A stretch of DNA of 64,000 bases from Microbacterium ureisolvens (GTDB lineage: Bacteria > Actinomycetota > Actinomycetes > Actinomycetales > Microbacteriaceae), in contig NZ_JADIJE010000001.1 of NCBI RefSeq assembly GCF_015278315.1, forward strand, positions 248,001 through 312,000, in the 5' to 3' direction. The position numbers and the translations under genes are program-made. This document shows positions 1 through 8,448 of the stretch, in pieces. Positions within the stretch are counted from its first letter, which is position 1. Each line of letters begins with the position of its first letter. A model generated the notes under the pieces. That model saw only the letters and a list, made by a program, of their open reading frames with translations. It was not told where the DNA came from and did no database searches.

Positions 1-838
1 TCCAATCCGCGGTCCTCGTCGCCTCGTTGGTGAACGCGGTGCCCCAGAACCCCGTCATGCCGAGCACGAGGGGGCTGTCGTCAGGCACCGCGCCCTTGCC
101 CATCAGGCTGTGCGCGACCGGCAGCGACAGCAGGTCTGCGAACTCGGCGAGCTCGGCCGCGGCGTCGGCGGCGACGATGCCGCCGCCGACGTACAGCACC
201 GGCTTCTCGGCGTCCAGCAGGTTCCGCACGATCCGCTCGGCGACGGCCTCGTCGAGGGAGGGCCGCGCGAGGGCGCGCGTGTTGCCGATCACCTTGTCGA
301 ACAGCGCGACGTCGACCTCTGCCGAGAACACGTCCATCGGCACATCGACCAGCACGGGCCCGGGGCGACCGCTCTCGGCGAGCGTGAAGGCCTTGTCGAG
401 CACCTCGGCGATGAGGTGCGGCTGGTCCACGCGCCAGGCGCGCTTCACGAACGGGCGGTAGATCTCGTACTGCGCGGCGTCGGCGTGGAGGTTGATCTCC
501 TGGTGGGGGTGCTTGCCGAAGTAGTGCGTCGGCACGTCGCCCGCGATGACGACGAGCGGGATGGAGTCCAGTGCGGCGTTGGCGACGCCGGTCGCCGCGT
601 TCGTCAGACCGGGGCCGAGGTGCGTGAGCACGACGCCCGCTCGCCCCGTCACACGGGCGTAGCCGTCGGCGGCGTGGGCGGCGATCTGCTCGTGGCGGAC
701 GTTCACGAACGAGATGCGCTCGCTCTTCTCCAGCGCCGCGAGCAGCGCGATGTTGGTGTGGCCGCAGAGCCCGAAGACGTGCGCGACGTCGCGCGCTTCG
801 AGGTAGCGCACGATCTGGTCTGACACCAGGTCCTTCAT
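1..838 (-). CDS. ThDP-dependent enzyme, acetolactate-synthase-like (3' end outside window)
   Basis: Only the first ~279 codons are inside the window; the rest runs off the left edge. The visible part is the N-terminal pyrimidine-binding domain of the acetolactate synthase/benzoylformate decarboxylase superfamily: the cofactor-activating Glu is residue 50 in NVRHEQIAAHAADGYAR, followed by GPGLTNAATGVANA and the beginning of the central domain near residue 190. The ATG overlaps the stop of the upstream citrate-synthase-like gene by four bases, so translation is probably coupled. Stand-alone enzymes of this kind decarboxylate 2-oxo acids or ligate the activated aldehyde. The neighbouring acylating aldehyde dehydrogenase suggests that an aldehyde or acyl-CoA is the shared intermediate. 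The substrate cannot be read from this sequence. Confidence 0.85.
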   Translation of the reverse strand, partial: MKDLVSDQIVRYLEARDVAHVFGLCGHTNIALLAALEKSERISFVNVRHEQIAAHAADGYARVTGRAGVVLTHLGPGLTNAATGVANAALDSIPLVVIAGDVPTHYFGKHPHQEINLHADAAQYEIYRPFVKRAWRVDQPHLIAEVLDKAFTLAESGRPGPVLVDVPMDVFSAEVDVALFDKVIGNTRALARPSLDEAVAERIVRNLLDAEKPVLYVGGGIVAADAAAELAEFADLLSLPVAHSLMGKGAVPDDSPLVLGMTGFWGTAFTNEATRTADW

Positions 839-1695
839 GAAGGTGTTCCTCTCTCATCGAGGTCGAGCGGGACGGACCTGCGCGCCGGCCCCGTGTACGT
901 GTATCCGATCGATTTGGGCATCGGTCCCTTGATCCGGCCGCCCTGGGTCAGCTGCTCGGCCGCGTGCGCGAGGATCCCCACCGACCGGGCGAGGATGAAG
1001 ACCCCGCGGCCGAGCTCGGGGGTGAACCCGAGCTCGCAGTAGATGACGGCGGTCACGCCGTCGACGTTCATGGGGATGCGCCGCGGCCGGCCGGCGCTGA
1101 TGGCATCCTCGACCGCACGGCCGATGGCCGCGAACCGGCCGTCCACCGTGCCGTCGGCCGCCGCGGCGTCGACGAGGGAGAGCAGACGCGGGGTGCGGGG
1201 GTCGAGCGGGTGGAAGCGGTGGCCGAAGCCGGGGACGTAGTCGACACCCGCCTCCCGCTGCCGCTGCAGCACCAGGCGCGTCGCCTCCGCGAGGTCTCCC
1301 GTTCGTCGCAGCTCGTCATCGATCTCGAGGTAGATCTCCATGCACTGCTGGCCCGGACCGCCGTGCACATCGCCGAGCACGTTGATCGCCGATGCCATCG
1401 CGGCGTTGACGGGAACCCCGCAGGTCGTCGCCATGCGGGCGATCGCGATCGACGGCGCCTGCGGACCGTGGTCGACCGATGCCACGAGCGCGGCTTCGAA
1501 AAGGCTCGCCTCCGCCGGCGAGGGCAGCTCGCCCCGCAGCATCAGCCAGATCGTGTCGACGAAACCGACGCGACCCAGCAGATCCTCGATCGGGTACCCG
1601 CGCAGCGCGATCTCGCCGGGCCGGACTTCGATGATGTCGGTCTGCCACCACCGCCGGGCCTCGTCGACGAGCTCCTCGGCCGATTCTCCGCTCAT
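835..1695 (-). CDS. Short citrate-synthase-family protein (citryl-CoA lyase-like)
   Basis: A 286-residue member of the citrate synthase fold, about 100 residues shorter than a housekeeping citrate synthase. Two catalytic-type histidines are visible: His111 in GDVHGGPGQQ and His159 in PGFGHRFHPLDPR. Proteins of this length are usually annotated as citryl-CoA lyase or citrate synthase/lyase-like and act on a citryl-CoA-type adduct, either condensing an acyl-CoA with a 2-oxo acid or cleaving it. Start ATG at 1695 is preceded by a GGGAGGG ribosome site. It sits 28 bases after the acylating aldehyde dehydrogenase and overlaps the ThDP gene, so the three form one operon. The real substrate pair is unknown; a role in the TCA cycle itself is unlikely. 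Confidence 0.8.
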   Translation of the reverse strand: MSGESAEELVDEARRWWQTDIIEVRPGEIALRGYPIEDLLGRVGFVDTIWLMLRGELPSPAEASLFEAALVASVDHGPQAPSIAIARMATTCGVPVNAAMASAINVLGDVHGGPGQQCMEIYLEIDDELRRTGDLAEATRLVLQRQREAGVDYVPGFGHRFHPLDPRTPRLLSLVDAAAADGTVDGRFAAIGRAVEDAISAGRPRRIPMNVDGVTAVIYCELGFTPELGRGVFILARSVGILAHAAEQLTQGGRIKGPMPKSIGYTYTGPARRSVPLDLDERGTPS

Positions 1696-1723
1696 CGTCC
1701 TGCCCTCCCTGTCGCCCCGGCGG

Positions 1724-3172
1724 TCATCGCACGGCCGCGGTCGTGTCGGCGGACTCGAGAGCGGCGTCGTAGAAGTCGCCGAAGAGGTCCTCGTCGGAGG
1801 GGCGGTCCTCGGCGATCGTGCGCGAGACCCACGTCGTGTTGAGGTAGTGGCGGAGGGACACGTTCTCGGACGTGATGTTGCCGCCCCACGTGCCGCAGCC
1901 CATCGACGACGTCATCGGCATGCCGTTGGTGAACGCCCCGGCGTTGGCCTTGGAGTTGGGCTGGCGCACCATGATGCGCGAGACGGGCATGTGGCGAGCG
2001 AAGTAGTCGATGTGGGCGTCGTCGGTGGAGGCGATGCCGCACGAGTGGCCCTTGCCGCCGATGTCGTAGAGCCGCTTGGCGAGCTCCACGCCATCTTCGA
2101 ACGTGCCCTCGTACGCGTGGACCGCCATCAGCGTCGTCAGCTTCTCCTTGCAGAACTGCCGGTCCTCCGCGATCCCATCGCCTTCGACGACGATGAACGT
2201 CGCATCGGAAGGGATGCCGAAGCCCGCGGCCTTCGCGAGCGCCTGCGGCGAGATCGCCACTGTGTCGGGCAGCCGGTGCCCCCCCTCGTCCCACATCACC
2301 CGCTGCAGCGCCGACCGCTCGTCGGCGGACGCGAGATAGCCTCCCTCGGCCTGAAGGGCCTCGAGCATCTCGCGGTAGCGGGCTGCCGGCACCAGCACGT
2401 TGCCGTCGGCCGAGCACCCCGAACCGAAGTCCGACGTCTTGGAGATCCGGCAGTTGCGGGCGGTCTCCTGGAGGTCGGCGGTCTCGTCGACGAACTCGGT
2501 GGCGTTGCCGGCCCCGACGCCGTAGGCCGGGGTGCCCGAGCTGTAGGCCGCACGCACGAGACCCTGGCCGCCCGTGGCGATCACGAGGTCGGAGCGGGCC
2601 ATGATCTCCTGCGACGCGGCGAGGCTCGGCAGGGTGATGCACTGCAGGATGTCGGCGGGTGCGCCCTCCGCTTCGAGGGCCTCGCGCATGAGCCGGACGG
2701 TCTCGAGCGTCGTGTTCTTCGAGCGGGGATGCGGCGAGAACACGACCACGTCGCGCGCCTTGATCGCGTAGATGGCGTTGCCCGCCGGGGTGAGGTCGGG
2801 GTTGGTGGTCGGGACGACGCAGCCGATGATCCCCACCGGCTTGCCGTACTTGACGAGACCCTTCTCGGCGTCCTCCTCGATGACGCCCACGGACGGGCTG
2901 CGCAGCGCGTCGCGCAGGACGCCGCGGATCTTCATCCGCTTGTTCATGCGGCTGTCGAAGTCGCCGAGCCCGGATTCCTCGATGCCCATCTCGACGAGGC
3001 GGTGGAACGTCGAGCGGTTGGCCACCGCCCACGCGACCGCCTGGATCAGCCGGTCGACGCGAGCCTGATCGTAGGTCTCGATGACAGCGAGGGCCGCCCG
3101 GGCGCGGGCGAACACCTCATCGAGCTCGCGTTCCTGTTCCGGCGACAGTGGTTTCGATGCTGAAGCAGCCAT
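1724..3172 (-). CDS. CoA-acylating aldehyde dehydrogenase (SauS/AdhE-N family)
   Basis: Aldehyde + CoA + NAD(P)+ to acyl-CoA is the family reaction. The 482-residue protein resembles acetaldehyde/sulfoacetaldehyde dehydrogenases (acylating): PTTNPDLTPAGNAIYAIK around residues 121-138, and a probable catalytic Cys253 in KTSDFGSGCSADGN, equivalent to the nucleophile of that family. A Met five codons upstream (3187) is possible, but ATG at 3172 has GGAG at the right distance. First gene of the operon running to the left edge; divergent from the PQQ dehydrogenase with two candidate operator boxes in between. It probably hands acyl-CoA to the citrate-synthase-like protein or removes an aldehyde made by the ThDP enzyme. 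The name sauS is not justified because no sulfoacetate transporter or ligase accompanies it. Confidence 0.85.
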   Translation of the reverse strand: MAASASKPLSPEQERELDEVFARARAALAVIETYDQARVDRLIQAVAWAVANRSTFHRLVEMGIEESGLGDFDSRMNKRMKIRGVLRDALRSPSVGVIEEDAEKGLVKYGKPVGIIGCVVPTTNPDLTPAGNAIYAIKARDVVVFSPHPRSKNTTLETVRLMREALEAEGAPADILQCITLPSLAASQEIMARSDLVIATGGQGLVRAAYSSGTPAYGVGAGNATEFVDETADLQETARNCRISKTSDFGSGCSADGNVLVPAARYREMLEALQAEGGYLASADERSALQRVMWDEGGHRLPDTVAISPQALAKAAGFGIPSDATFIVVEGDGIAEDRQFCKEKLTTLMAVHAYEGTFEDGVELAKRLYDIGGKGHSCGIASTDDAHIDYFARHMPVSRIMVRQPNSKANAGAFTNGMPMTSSMGCGTWGGNITSENVSLRHYLNTTWVSRTIAEDRPSDEDLFGDFYDAALESADTTAAVR

Positions 3173-3244
3173 GACAACTCCGTCCATGGGCGTGGGGTGC
3201 CGACCGCCGCATGCTATTCACGCCGCGTCGCCGCCGACAAAGGG

Positions 3245-3323
3245 TGTCCCATTGGACGGTGAGCGGCGGCATCCGCGACCCGTCCGCGAGCCGTCTCGCG
3301 AAGGGTTGTGCCACTCGATGGGC
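3245..3323. promoter_or_regulatory. Two IclR-type boxes between divergent operons
   Basis: The 307-base divergent spacer 3173-3479 contains no gene. It holds two copies of a box that recurs in this island: TGTCCCATTGGACGGTGA at 3245-3262 and TGTGCCACTCGATGGGCC at 3306-3323. Both are degenerate in the right half compared with the copies at 6252, 11540 and 14442. Position between the acylating dehydrogenase operon and the PQQ dehydrogenase fits shared control. No clear -10/-35 pair was recognised. Confidence 0.45.
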
Positions 3324-3479
3324 CGCGAGGTTGCCCCCTCCGGTGGCCGGGGTTAGCGTCCGAGCGCTGACCGCTGCGGCCGATCACCCAGGTCGGACGG
3401 ACCGGAAAGCATTCCCCACAGCGGCCTCGGACGGACGCGATCCACCGAGGTCGGATCGACGATGATCAAGGAGCAAGGG

Positions 3480-6173
3480 ATGCGTAGACGACTGACCACG
3501 AGGTTGGGAGCGGCGGGAATCGGAGCGCTGGCGCTGGCGCTCGCCGTCGCTGCCTCACCCGCGTACGGACTGCCGAGACCGGCCGAGCCGGTCGCGCCCG
3601 CGGGGCTCACCGGCGTCGACCCGACGGGCGCCGACATGCCGACGGTGGGAGGGAACCTCGGCAACCAGCACTACTCGGGCCTGACGCAGATCACCAAGCA
3701 GAACCTCAAGGACCTCGCGCCGGCGTGGCGCACGCACGTGTCGGCCGTCGCTCCCGCGAGCGACGACACCGGCCAGCAGACGACGCCGATCGTCGTGGAC
3801 GGCGTGCTCTACCTCGACACCCCGAGCGGCGGCGTGATCGCCGTCGACGGCGTCACGGGCGAGCCGATCTGGAAGTGGGAGAACACCGTCTACGGCCTGT
3901 CGGGCACCCGCCGCGGCGTGTCGGCCGGCGACGGCCTGATCTTCACGCTGGCAGGTGGCAACCGCGTCGTCGCACTCGACCAGTCGACCGGCGCGGAGGT
4001 GTGGGCCGTGCAGCCCACCGGCCCGAACGGCGAGGACCTCGGCCGCGTCGGCAAGGTGGCCACGGTGTACTACGACGGCATCGTGTACGCCCACGCGGCC
4101 GACGGCGATCGCGGCGCGGTCGTGGCGCTGGACTCCAGCGACGGATCGTACCTGTGGCACTTCTTCGGCGGACCGAAGCGGGGCGAGCAGTTCACCGGCC
4201 TCGACGGCGTGACCTTCGACGCGTCCGCGACCTGGGGCCCGGTCCTTCCCGACGGCACGGACTGCGCCGAGGAGGGCGGTGCGACGTCGTGGATCCACGG
4301 CGCGGTCGACCCGGAGCTGAACTTCTACTACATGACGTTCGGCAACGCACGCAGCTGCACGTCGTCGCAGAACGGGTCGCTGCGCCCGGGCGACAACCTG
4401 TTCTCGACCACGATGGTGGCGGTGGATGCCTCGACCGGTGCCTACAAGTGGCACTACCAGTCGATCCACCACGATGTGTGGGACATGGACAACGTCCACC
4501 CGCCGACCCTCGCCGACATCGAGATCGGCGGCGAGGAGCGCAAGGTGGTGTTCTACGGCAGCAAGTCGGGCCATCAGTTCGTGCTCGACCGCACCGACGG
4601 CAAGCCCGCCCTCCCGGTGGTCGAGAAGGAGATGATCACCGACTCGCGGCAGCTGCACTCCGAGACGCAGCCGTTCCCGGAGCACCGGCTCCTGCCCGAA
4701 TGCCTCGTGTGGCAGAAGCTCGACCCCGAGAACATCCCGGGTGACCCGTGGCGCGCGGTGCCGAACTACAACGGCTACCAGCCGGACGCCGAGGGCAACC
4801 TCGTCTTCAACCCCAACAGCTACGTCGCGGTCGACGAGCCGTACCTGACGTACCCCGAGGGCCACGTCGGCCACCGCGAGGGCTGCATGTACGACCCGCA
4901 GTGGGACGCGCCGATCCTGTCCACGACCAGCCAGAACGGCGGCGGCGACTGGTCGAACAACTCGTACAGCCACAGCACGAACCTCGTGTACTTCCCGTAC
5001 GGCACCAACCCGGTGGCGCACTGGAACGGCGCGGCGGCCAACGGACAGCGCGCGATCGGGCAGTACCAGACCGGCGGCATCCTCGCCTACGACGCGTCGA
5101 CCGGCGCGGTGGCGTGGCAGAACCACCTGGGCACCGACATGTCGCACGGCCAGGGACCCATGACCACGGCATCCGATCTGCTCTTCGTGGGCCAGATCGA
5201 CGGACGCGCGCTGGCGATGGACGCCCGGACGGGCGAGGTGCTGTGGGAGTTCCAGACCGGCTCGGGCATCGCGGCGGCCCCCGTCACCTACGAGGTCGAC
5301 GGCGAGCAGTACGTCGCGTTCTTCGCGGCCGGATCGACGAACCCCTACGGCGGCTCGGTGACGCAGGGCGACTCGCTGTGGTCGTTCAAGCTCGGCGGCC
5401 AATACCGCACGGAGTCGGGCAGCCAGGAAGGCCCCATGACGGCGCCGCTGTCGATCCGTCGTCCGGTCAGCGGCGCGGCGGTCGAGGGCTCGACAGTGGG
5501 CAACACCGTGCTCCTCGCCCGCTCGAGCCGCACCGCCGACACCGCGGCGGCCCGCGACAGCGTCGCGCAGGCCGGCATGCAGCCGACCAACCTGCGCGTG
5601 CCGGTCGGCACGACTGTCACTTTCCGCAACCCGGGAGCCGAGACGTTCCCGAACTTCCCCAACCTGAAGGAGCACTGCGCGACGCAGTTCTTCGAGGGCG
5701 AGTTCAACGTCAAGCTGCAGCCGGGAGAGACGTACCAGCACACGTTCACGCGTGCCGGCGAGTACTTCTTCAACGACTGCACGGACCCGCGCCCCACGGG
5801 CAAGATCGAGGTGTACCTGGCTCCGCAGGACCAGCCCGGTGCGCTCACCTTCACTCCGGGCAAGCTCCAGCTCGGGTCGGGCACGGGGCTGTTCACGGGC
5901 GTGAACGGCAAGGTGACGGCGCAGTTCGAGCTGCCGGCGGGGTACACCTACGACAGTGAGGCCGAGCTGCTGACGCCGCTGTCGTCGACCCCGATCGACG
6001 CCTCGAAGGTGACGGCCAACAAGAACCGGGTCATCCTGCAGTTCGAGGCGACGCAGGTCGACAACAACGTGCCGACCGGCCAGGCGAGCCTCACCGTGCG
6101 GGTCAACGTCCTGAACGCGCAAGGCGTTCAGGAGCAGCTGACCTCGACGGCCACGGTGACCGTGGTGAAGTAG
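3480..6173 (+). CDS. Secreted PQQ-type dehydrogenase with C-terminal cupredoxin-like domain
   Basis: Quinoprotein alcohol/polyol dehydrogenase, probably exported: residues 1-30 form a signal peptide (MRRR, hydrophobic run, AYG cleavage region). Residues ~50-640 are the eight-bladed PQQ propeller, with HHDVWDMD near residue 330, matching the HHDxWDMD signature of glucose/quinate dehydrogenases, and a late tryptophan-docking blade GEVLWEFQTGSG. Residues ~690-780 look like a cupredoxin fold, but the copper loop reads NDCTDPRPTGK, lacking the usual His and Met ligands. The tail (~790-897) is an extra beta domain. ATG 3480 is chosen because AAGGAG lies six bases upstream; an in-frame ATG at 3462 has no such site. 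No PQQ synthesis genes are visible. Location beside the quinate/shikimate genes suggests periplasmic quinate or polyol oxidation, but no cytochrome domain is present and the electron acceptor is unknown. Confidence 0.85.
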   Translation: MRRRLTTRLGAAGIGALALALAVAASPAYGLPRPAEPVAPAGLTGVDPTGADMPTVGGNLGNQHYSGLTQITKQNLKDLAPAWRTHVSAVAPASDDTGQQTTPIVVDGVLYLDTPSGGVIAVDGVTGEPIWKWENTVYGLSGTRRGVSAGDGLIFTLAGGNRVVALDQSTGAEVWAVQPTGPNGEDLGRVGKVATVYYDGIVYAHAADGDRGAVVALDSSDGSYLWHFFGGPKRGEQFTGLDGVTFDASATWGPVLPDGTDCAEEGGATSWIHGAVDPELNFYYMTFGNARSCTSSQNGSLRPGDNLFSTTMVAVDASTGAYKWHYQSIHHDVWDMDNVHPPTLADIEIGGEERKVVFYGSKSGHQFVLDRTDGKPALPVVEKEMITDSRQLHSETQPFPEHRLLPECLVWQKLDPENIPGDPWRAVPNYNGYQPDAEGNLVFNPNSYVAVDEPYLTYPEGHVGHREGCMYDPQWDAPILSTTSQNGGGDWSNNSYSHSTNLVYFPYGTNPVAHWNGAAANGQRAIGQYQTGGILAYDASTGAVAWQNHLGTDMSHGQGPMTTASDLLFVGQIDGRALAMDARTGEVLWEFQTGSGIAAAPVTYEVDGEQYVAFFAAGSTNPYGGSVTQGDSLWSFKLGGQYRTESGSQEGPMTAPLSIRRPVSGAAVEGSTVGNTVLLARSSRTADTAAARDSVAQAGMQPTNLRVPVGTTVTFRNPGAETFPNFPNLKEHCATQFFEGEFNVKLQPGETYQHTFTRAGEYFFNDCTDPRPTGKIEVYLAPQDQPGALTFTPGKLQLGSGTGLFTGVNGKVTAQFELPAGYTYDSEAELLTPLSSTPIDASKVTANKNRVILQFEATQVDNNVPTGQASLTVRVNVLNAQGVQEQLTSTATVTVVK

Positions 6174-6200
6174 CCCGGTCGAGCCGCGGTCGCGCCTCGC

Positions 6201-6240
6201 ACAGGTCCGCCCCCGTCGTGATCGACGGGGGCGGACCTGT
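6201..6240 (+). terminator. Perfect 18-bp hairpin after the PQQ dehydrogenase
   Basis: ACAGGTCCGCCCCCGTCG at 6201-6218 is followed by a TGAT loop and its exact complement at 6223-6240. It begins 28 bases after the stop codon. No U-tract follows, which is usual in such G+C-rich genomes. It separates the dehydrogenase from the TRAP genes. Confidence 0.8.
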
Positions 6241-6251
6241 GCGCCGGGCGG

Positions 6252-6269
6252 TGTCCCATTCGGCGAAAC
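6252..6269 (+). promoter_or_regulatory. IclR-type box upstream of the TRAP permease genes
   Basis: TGTCCCATTCGGCGAAAC matches the recurring island box and is nearly identical to the copy at 14442. It lies 97 bases before the first TRAP open frame and after the upstream hairpin, a suitable place for an operator or activator site of the TRAP operon. Confidence 0.5.
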
Positions 6270-6365
6270 TCGTCTTTGCAGGCACGCGCGCGACAGCCAG
6301 AGTCGCAGGGGCGGCGATCTGCGCGTGGATCCAGGTACGCCCCGGCATCAACAGAGAGGTTGGCA

Positions 6366-6398
6366 ATGCACCAAGGCGACATGGCGGTGAAGCCATGA
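6366..6398 (+). CDS. Possible 10-codon leader peptide before the TRAP genes
   Basis: ATG at 6366 is preceded by a good ribosome site (GAGAGG, seven bases away) and encodes MHQGDMAVKP followed by TGA. The TGA overlaps the ATG of the TRAP small subunit (CCATGACA), whose own ribosome site (GGTGAAG) is weaker. The arrangement fits translational coupling or attenuation by a leader peptide. It may also be chance; no homologue can be judged at this length. Confidence 0.4.
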   Translation: MHQGDMAVKP

Positions 6399-7084
6399 CA
6401 GACAAGCCCGGGGAGGGGCCCGCGGAGGAGCCCGACAAGGTTCCGGCACCCGATTCCGACCAGCCCGCGAACCCGCCCGCGGAGCCGGGCGCCGACCGTC
6501 CGGCGGAGCCTGGCGTCGGGGACTCCATCTACCCCCACACGAACACCTACTACACCTCGCCGAAGCTCAATCAGGGCGTGCCCGCCGACCCGATGTTCAT
6601 CCGGGTGCTGTCGGCGATCGAGATCATGATCGGCGTCACGCTGTTCGCCCTCATCGTCTTCGGCGTGATGTACCAGGTGCTCGGCCGCTACTTCCCCTCG
6701 GTCAGCTGGGTCGGGGCCGGCGAGCTCGCGCTCCTGTCGATGATCGCCATGACGTTCATCACGACGGGGTACCTGGTGGGCCGCAACGGCCACATCGTGC
6801 TCGAGATCTTCGACGAGCTCCTGGCCGGTACGAGGCTCTTCGTCGCGCTGCGCGTGGTCTCCGCCGTCATCATGGTGGCCACGAGCCTGGCCCTCGCCTA
6901 CGAGGCGTTCGTCAAGATCGACGCCGAGTGGGGCCGCCTCAGCGCCGCGATGCACGTGCCGTACGGCGCGCTGTACGTGTTCGCGCTGATCGGATTCGTG
7001 TCGGCCGCCATCCATTCCGCATTCAAGATCCCCTACGCGCACCGGCCGGAGCGCAAGCTCGACATCGGCGAGATGGAAGGCTGA
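6395..7084 (+). CDS. dctQ: TRAP transporter small membrane subunit (DctQ family)
   Basis: Small integral-membrane subunit of a tripartite ATP-independent periplasmic transporter. The 229-residue protein starts with an unusual ~70-residue Pro/Glu/Asp-rich cytosolic extension, then four transmembrane helices typical of DctQ, beginning at FIRVLSAIEIMIGVTLFALIV, and a short tail ending DIGEMEG. Start ATG 6395 overlaps the stop of a possible leader peptide. The large subunit follows after four bases with a TTG start. The solute-binding subunit is encoded 3.4 kb away at 11735. Substrate is probably an organic acid; the setting favours quinate/shikimate or a related carboxylate, but that is inference. 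Confidence 0.85.
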   Translation: MTDKPGEGPAEEPDKVPAPDSDQPANPPAEPGADRPAEPGVGDSIYPHTNTYYTSPKLNQGVPADPMFIRVLSAIEIMIGVTLFALIVFGVMYQVLGRYFPSVSWVGAGELALLSMIAMTFITTGYLVGRNGHIVLEIFDELLAGTRLFVALRVVSAVIMVATSLALAYEAFVKIDAEWGRLSAAMHVPYGALYVFALIGFVSAAIHSAFKIPYAHRPERKLDIGEMEG

Positions 7085-7088
7085 CGCT

Positions 7089-8369
7089 TTGGACCTCTGG
7101 CTCTACATCCTGCTGTTCGTCGTCCTCCTGCTGCTGCGGGTGCCCGTCGCGTTCTCGATGATCGCCGCGAGCCTGCTCTACTTCTACAGCCACGGGCTCT
7201 CGGCGGGGTACGCGATCACCTCGGTCGTCAACGGCATCAACAGCTTCCCGCTGCTTGCGGTCCCCCTGTTCATCTTCGTCGGCACCATCGCCAACCACCT
7301 CGGCATCGCGACACGCCTGTACGACCTGGCGCGTGCGCTCCTGCCTCGCCTGCCCGGCAACCTGGCCTACGTCAACCTCGGCACCGCGATCGGCTTCTCG
7401 TGGATCAGCGGGTCGGCGCTGGCCGACGCGGCCTCGACGAGCAAGGTGCAGATCCCGCAGATGCTCAAGGCGGGCTATCCGTACGGGTTCTCCGCCGGCC
7501 TGACGGCCTCGGGATCGCTCCTGAGCACCGTGATGCCCCCGAGCATCCCCGCGGTCCTCTTCGCCGCGACCGCGTCGATCTCGACCGGAGCGCTGTTCGC
7601 GGGCTCGATCATCCCGGCGATGCTGATGGCCCTCGGTCTTGCCCTTTACATCTTCATCTGGGTGAAGCGCCACCCCAAGGTCGCCGTGGCCCGGCCGTTC
7701 GACGGCTCGATGCTCGCGAAGGCCTCCGTGCGTGTCATCGGCCCCGCGCTGCTTCCCGTGATCATCCTCGGCGGCATCTTCAGCGGCTGGTTCACACCCA
7801 CCGAGAGCGCCGGCATCGCGGCGGTGTACATGCTGTTCCTCGGCCTCATCTACCGCACGCTCAACTGGCACGTGTTCTGGAAGGCCGCCAAGGAGACCGT
7901 CGTGATCTCCGGGGGCATCCTGCTGATCCTCGGGGCGTCCAACCTCATGGGCCAGGTGCTCGCTCGCGAGCAGGTGTCGCGCGCGCTCGGCGAGTGGCTC
8001 ACCGGGATCACGGACAATCCGCTGGTCTTCCTGCTGCTGCTCAACGTGCTGCTGATCCTCCTCGGCATCCCGCTCGAGGCGCCCCCGGTGATCCTCGTGC
8101 TGGTGCCGATCCTCATGCCGATCATCGGCCAGTTCGGCATCGACCCGGTCCAGCTCGGCGTCATCATGATCCTCAACCTGATGCTGGGATCGCTGACACC
8201 ACCCGTGGGCGCCGTGCTCTTCGTGGTCGGCTCGATCACGCGCAGGCCGATGGGAGAGCTGTTCCGCGGCATCCTGCCGTTCCTGATCCCGCTGGGAACC
8301 GTACTGCTGCTGCTGACGCTGTTCCCCGTGATCGTCACGTTCCTGCCGACCCTGCTCGGCCTGATGTAG
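7089..8369 (+). CDS. dctM: TRAP transporter large permease subunit (DctM family)
   Basis: A 426-residue polytopic protein with the regular hydrophobic pattern of DctM (about 12 helices), including the family stretches NGINSFPLLAVPLFIFVG and the PPSIPAVLFA loop. It forms the Na+- or proton-coupled channel part of the transporter with the DctQ protein encoded immediately upstream. The reading frame opens at TTG 7089, four bases after the dctQ stop, with GGAAGG inside the dctQ end serving as ribosome site. Downstream is a 16-bp inverted repeat before the dehydroquinase gene. Confidence 0.9.
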   Translation: MDLWLYILLFVVLLLLRVPVAFSMIAASLLYFYSHGLSAGYAITSVVNGINSFPLLAVPLFIFVGTIANHLGIATRLYDLARALLPRLPGNLAYVNLGTAIGFSWISGSALADAASTSKVQIPQMLKAGYPYGFSAGLTASGSLLSTVMPPSIPAVLFAATASISTGALFAGSIIPAMLMALGLALYIFIWVKRHPKVAVARPFDGSMLAKASVRVIGPALLPVIILGGIFSGWFTPTESAGIAAVYMLFLGLIYRTLNWHVFWKAAKETVVISGGILLILGASNLMGQVLAREQVSRALGEWLTGITDNPLVFLLLLNVLLILLGIPLEAPPVILVLVPILMPIIGQFGIDPVQLGVIMILNLMLGSLTPPVGAVLFVVGSITRRPMGELFRGILPFLIPLGTVLLLLTLFPVIVTFLPTLLGLM

Positions 8370-8370
8370 C

Positions 8371-8430
8371 CGGCATCCTGCCCGCCGTGCCCACGACGCC
8401 GACCCGTGGGACCCGGCGGGCAGGATGCCG
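8371..8430. terminator. 16-bp inverted repeat between dctM and the dehydroquinase gene
   Basis: CGGCATCCTGCCCGCC at 8371-8386 pairs exactly with GGCGGGCAGGATGCCG at 8415-8430. The 28-base loop itself can fold through CCCACG/CGTGGG (8390-8395, 8405-8410). It starts directly at the dctM stop and ends 18 bases before the next ATG, so it may be a terminator or an attenuator inside one transcript. Both arms contain the over-represented heptamer GGCATCC/GGATGCC. Confidence 0.6.
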
Positions 8431-8448
8431 CCGCAGAGAGGAAGAACC

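Noticed and set aside
1..3172. Sulfoacetate/sulfoacetaldehyde pathway (xsc, sauS)
   Set aside because: The acylating dehydrogenase resembles SauS, but the ThDP protein's N-terminus does not look like Xsc and no phosphotransacetylase, sulfoacetate ligase or sulfonate transporter is seen.
3555..6122. Long antisense frame across the PQQ dehydrogenase
   Set aside because: Mirrors codon-position G+C bias of the real gene; product is Arg/Val/His-rich without domains. Similar antisense frames over copA, clpC, the ThuA/IclR region and lysS were rejected for the same reason.
6218..6394. Longer start for the TRAP small subunit
   Set aside because: The upstream extension reads through the terminator hairpin and regulatory box and has no ribosome site; ATG 6395 is better.
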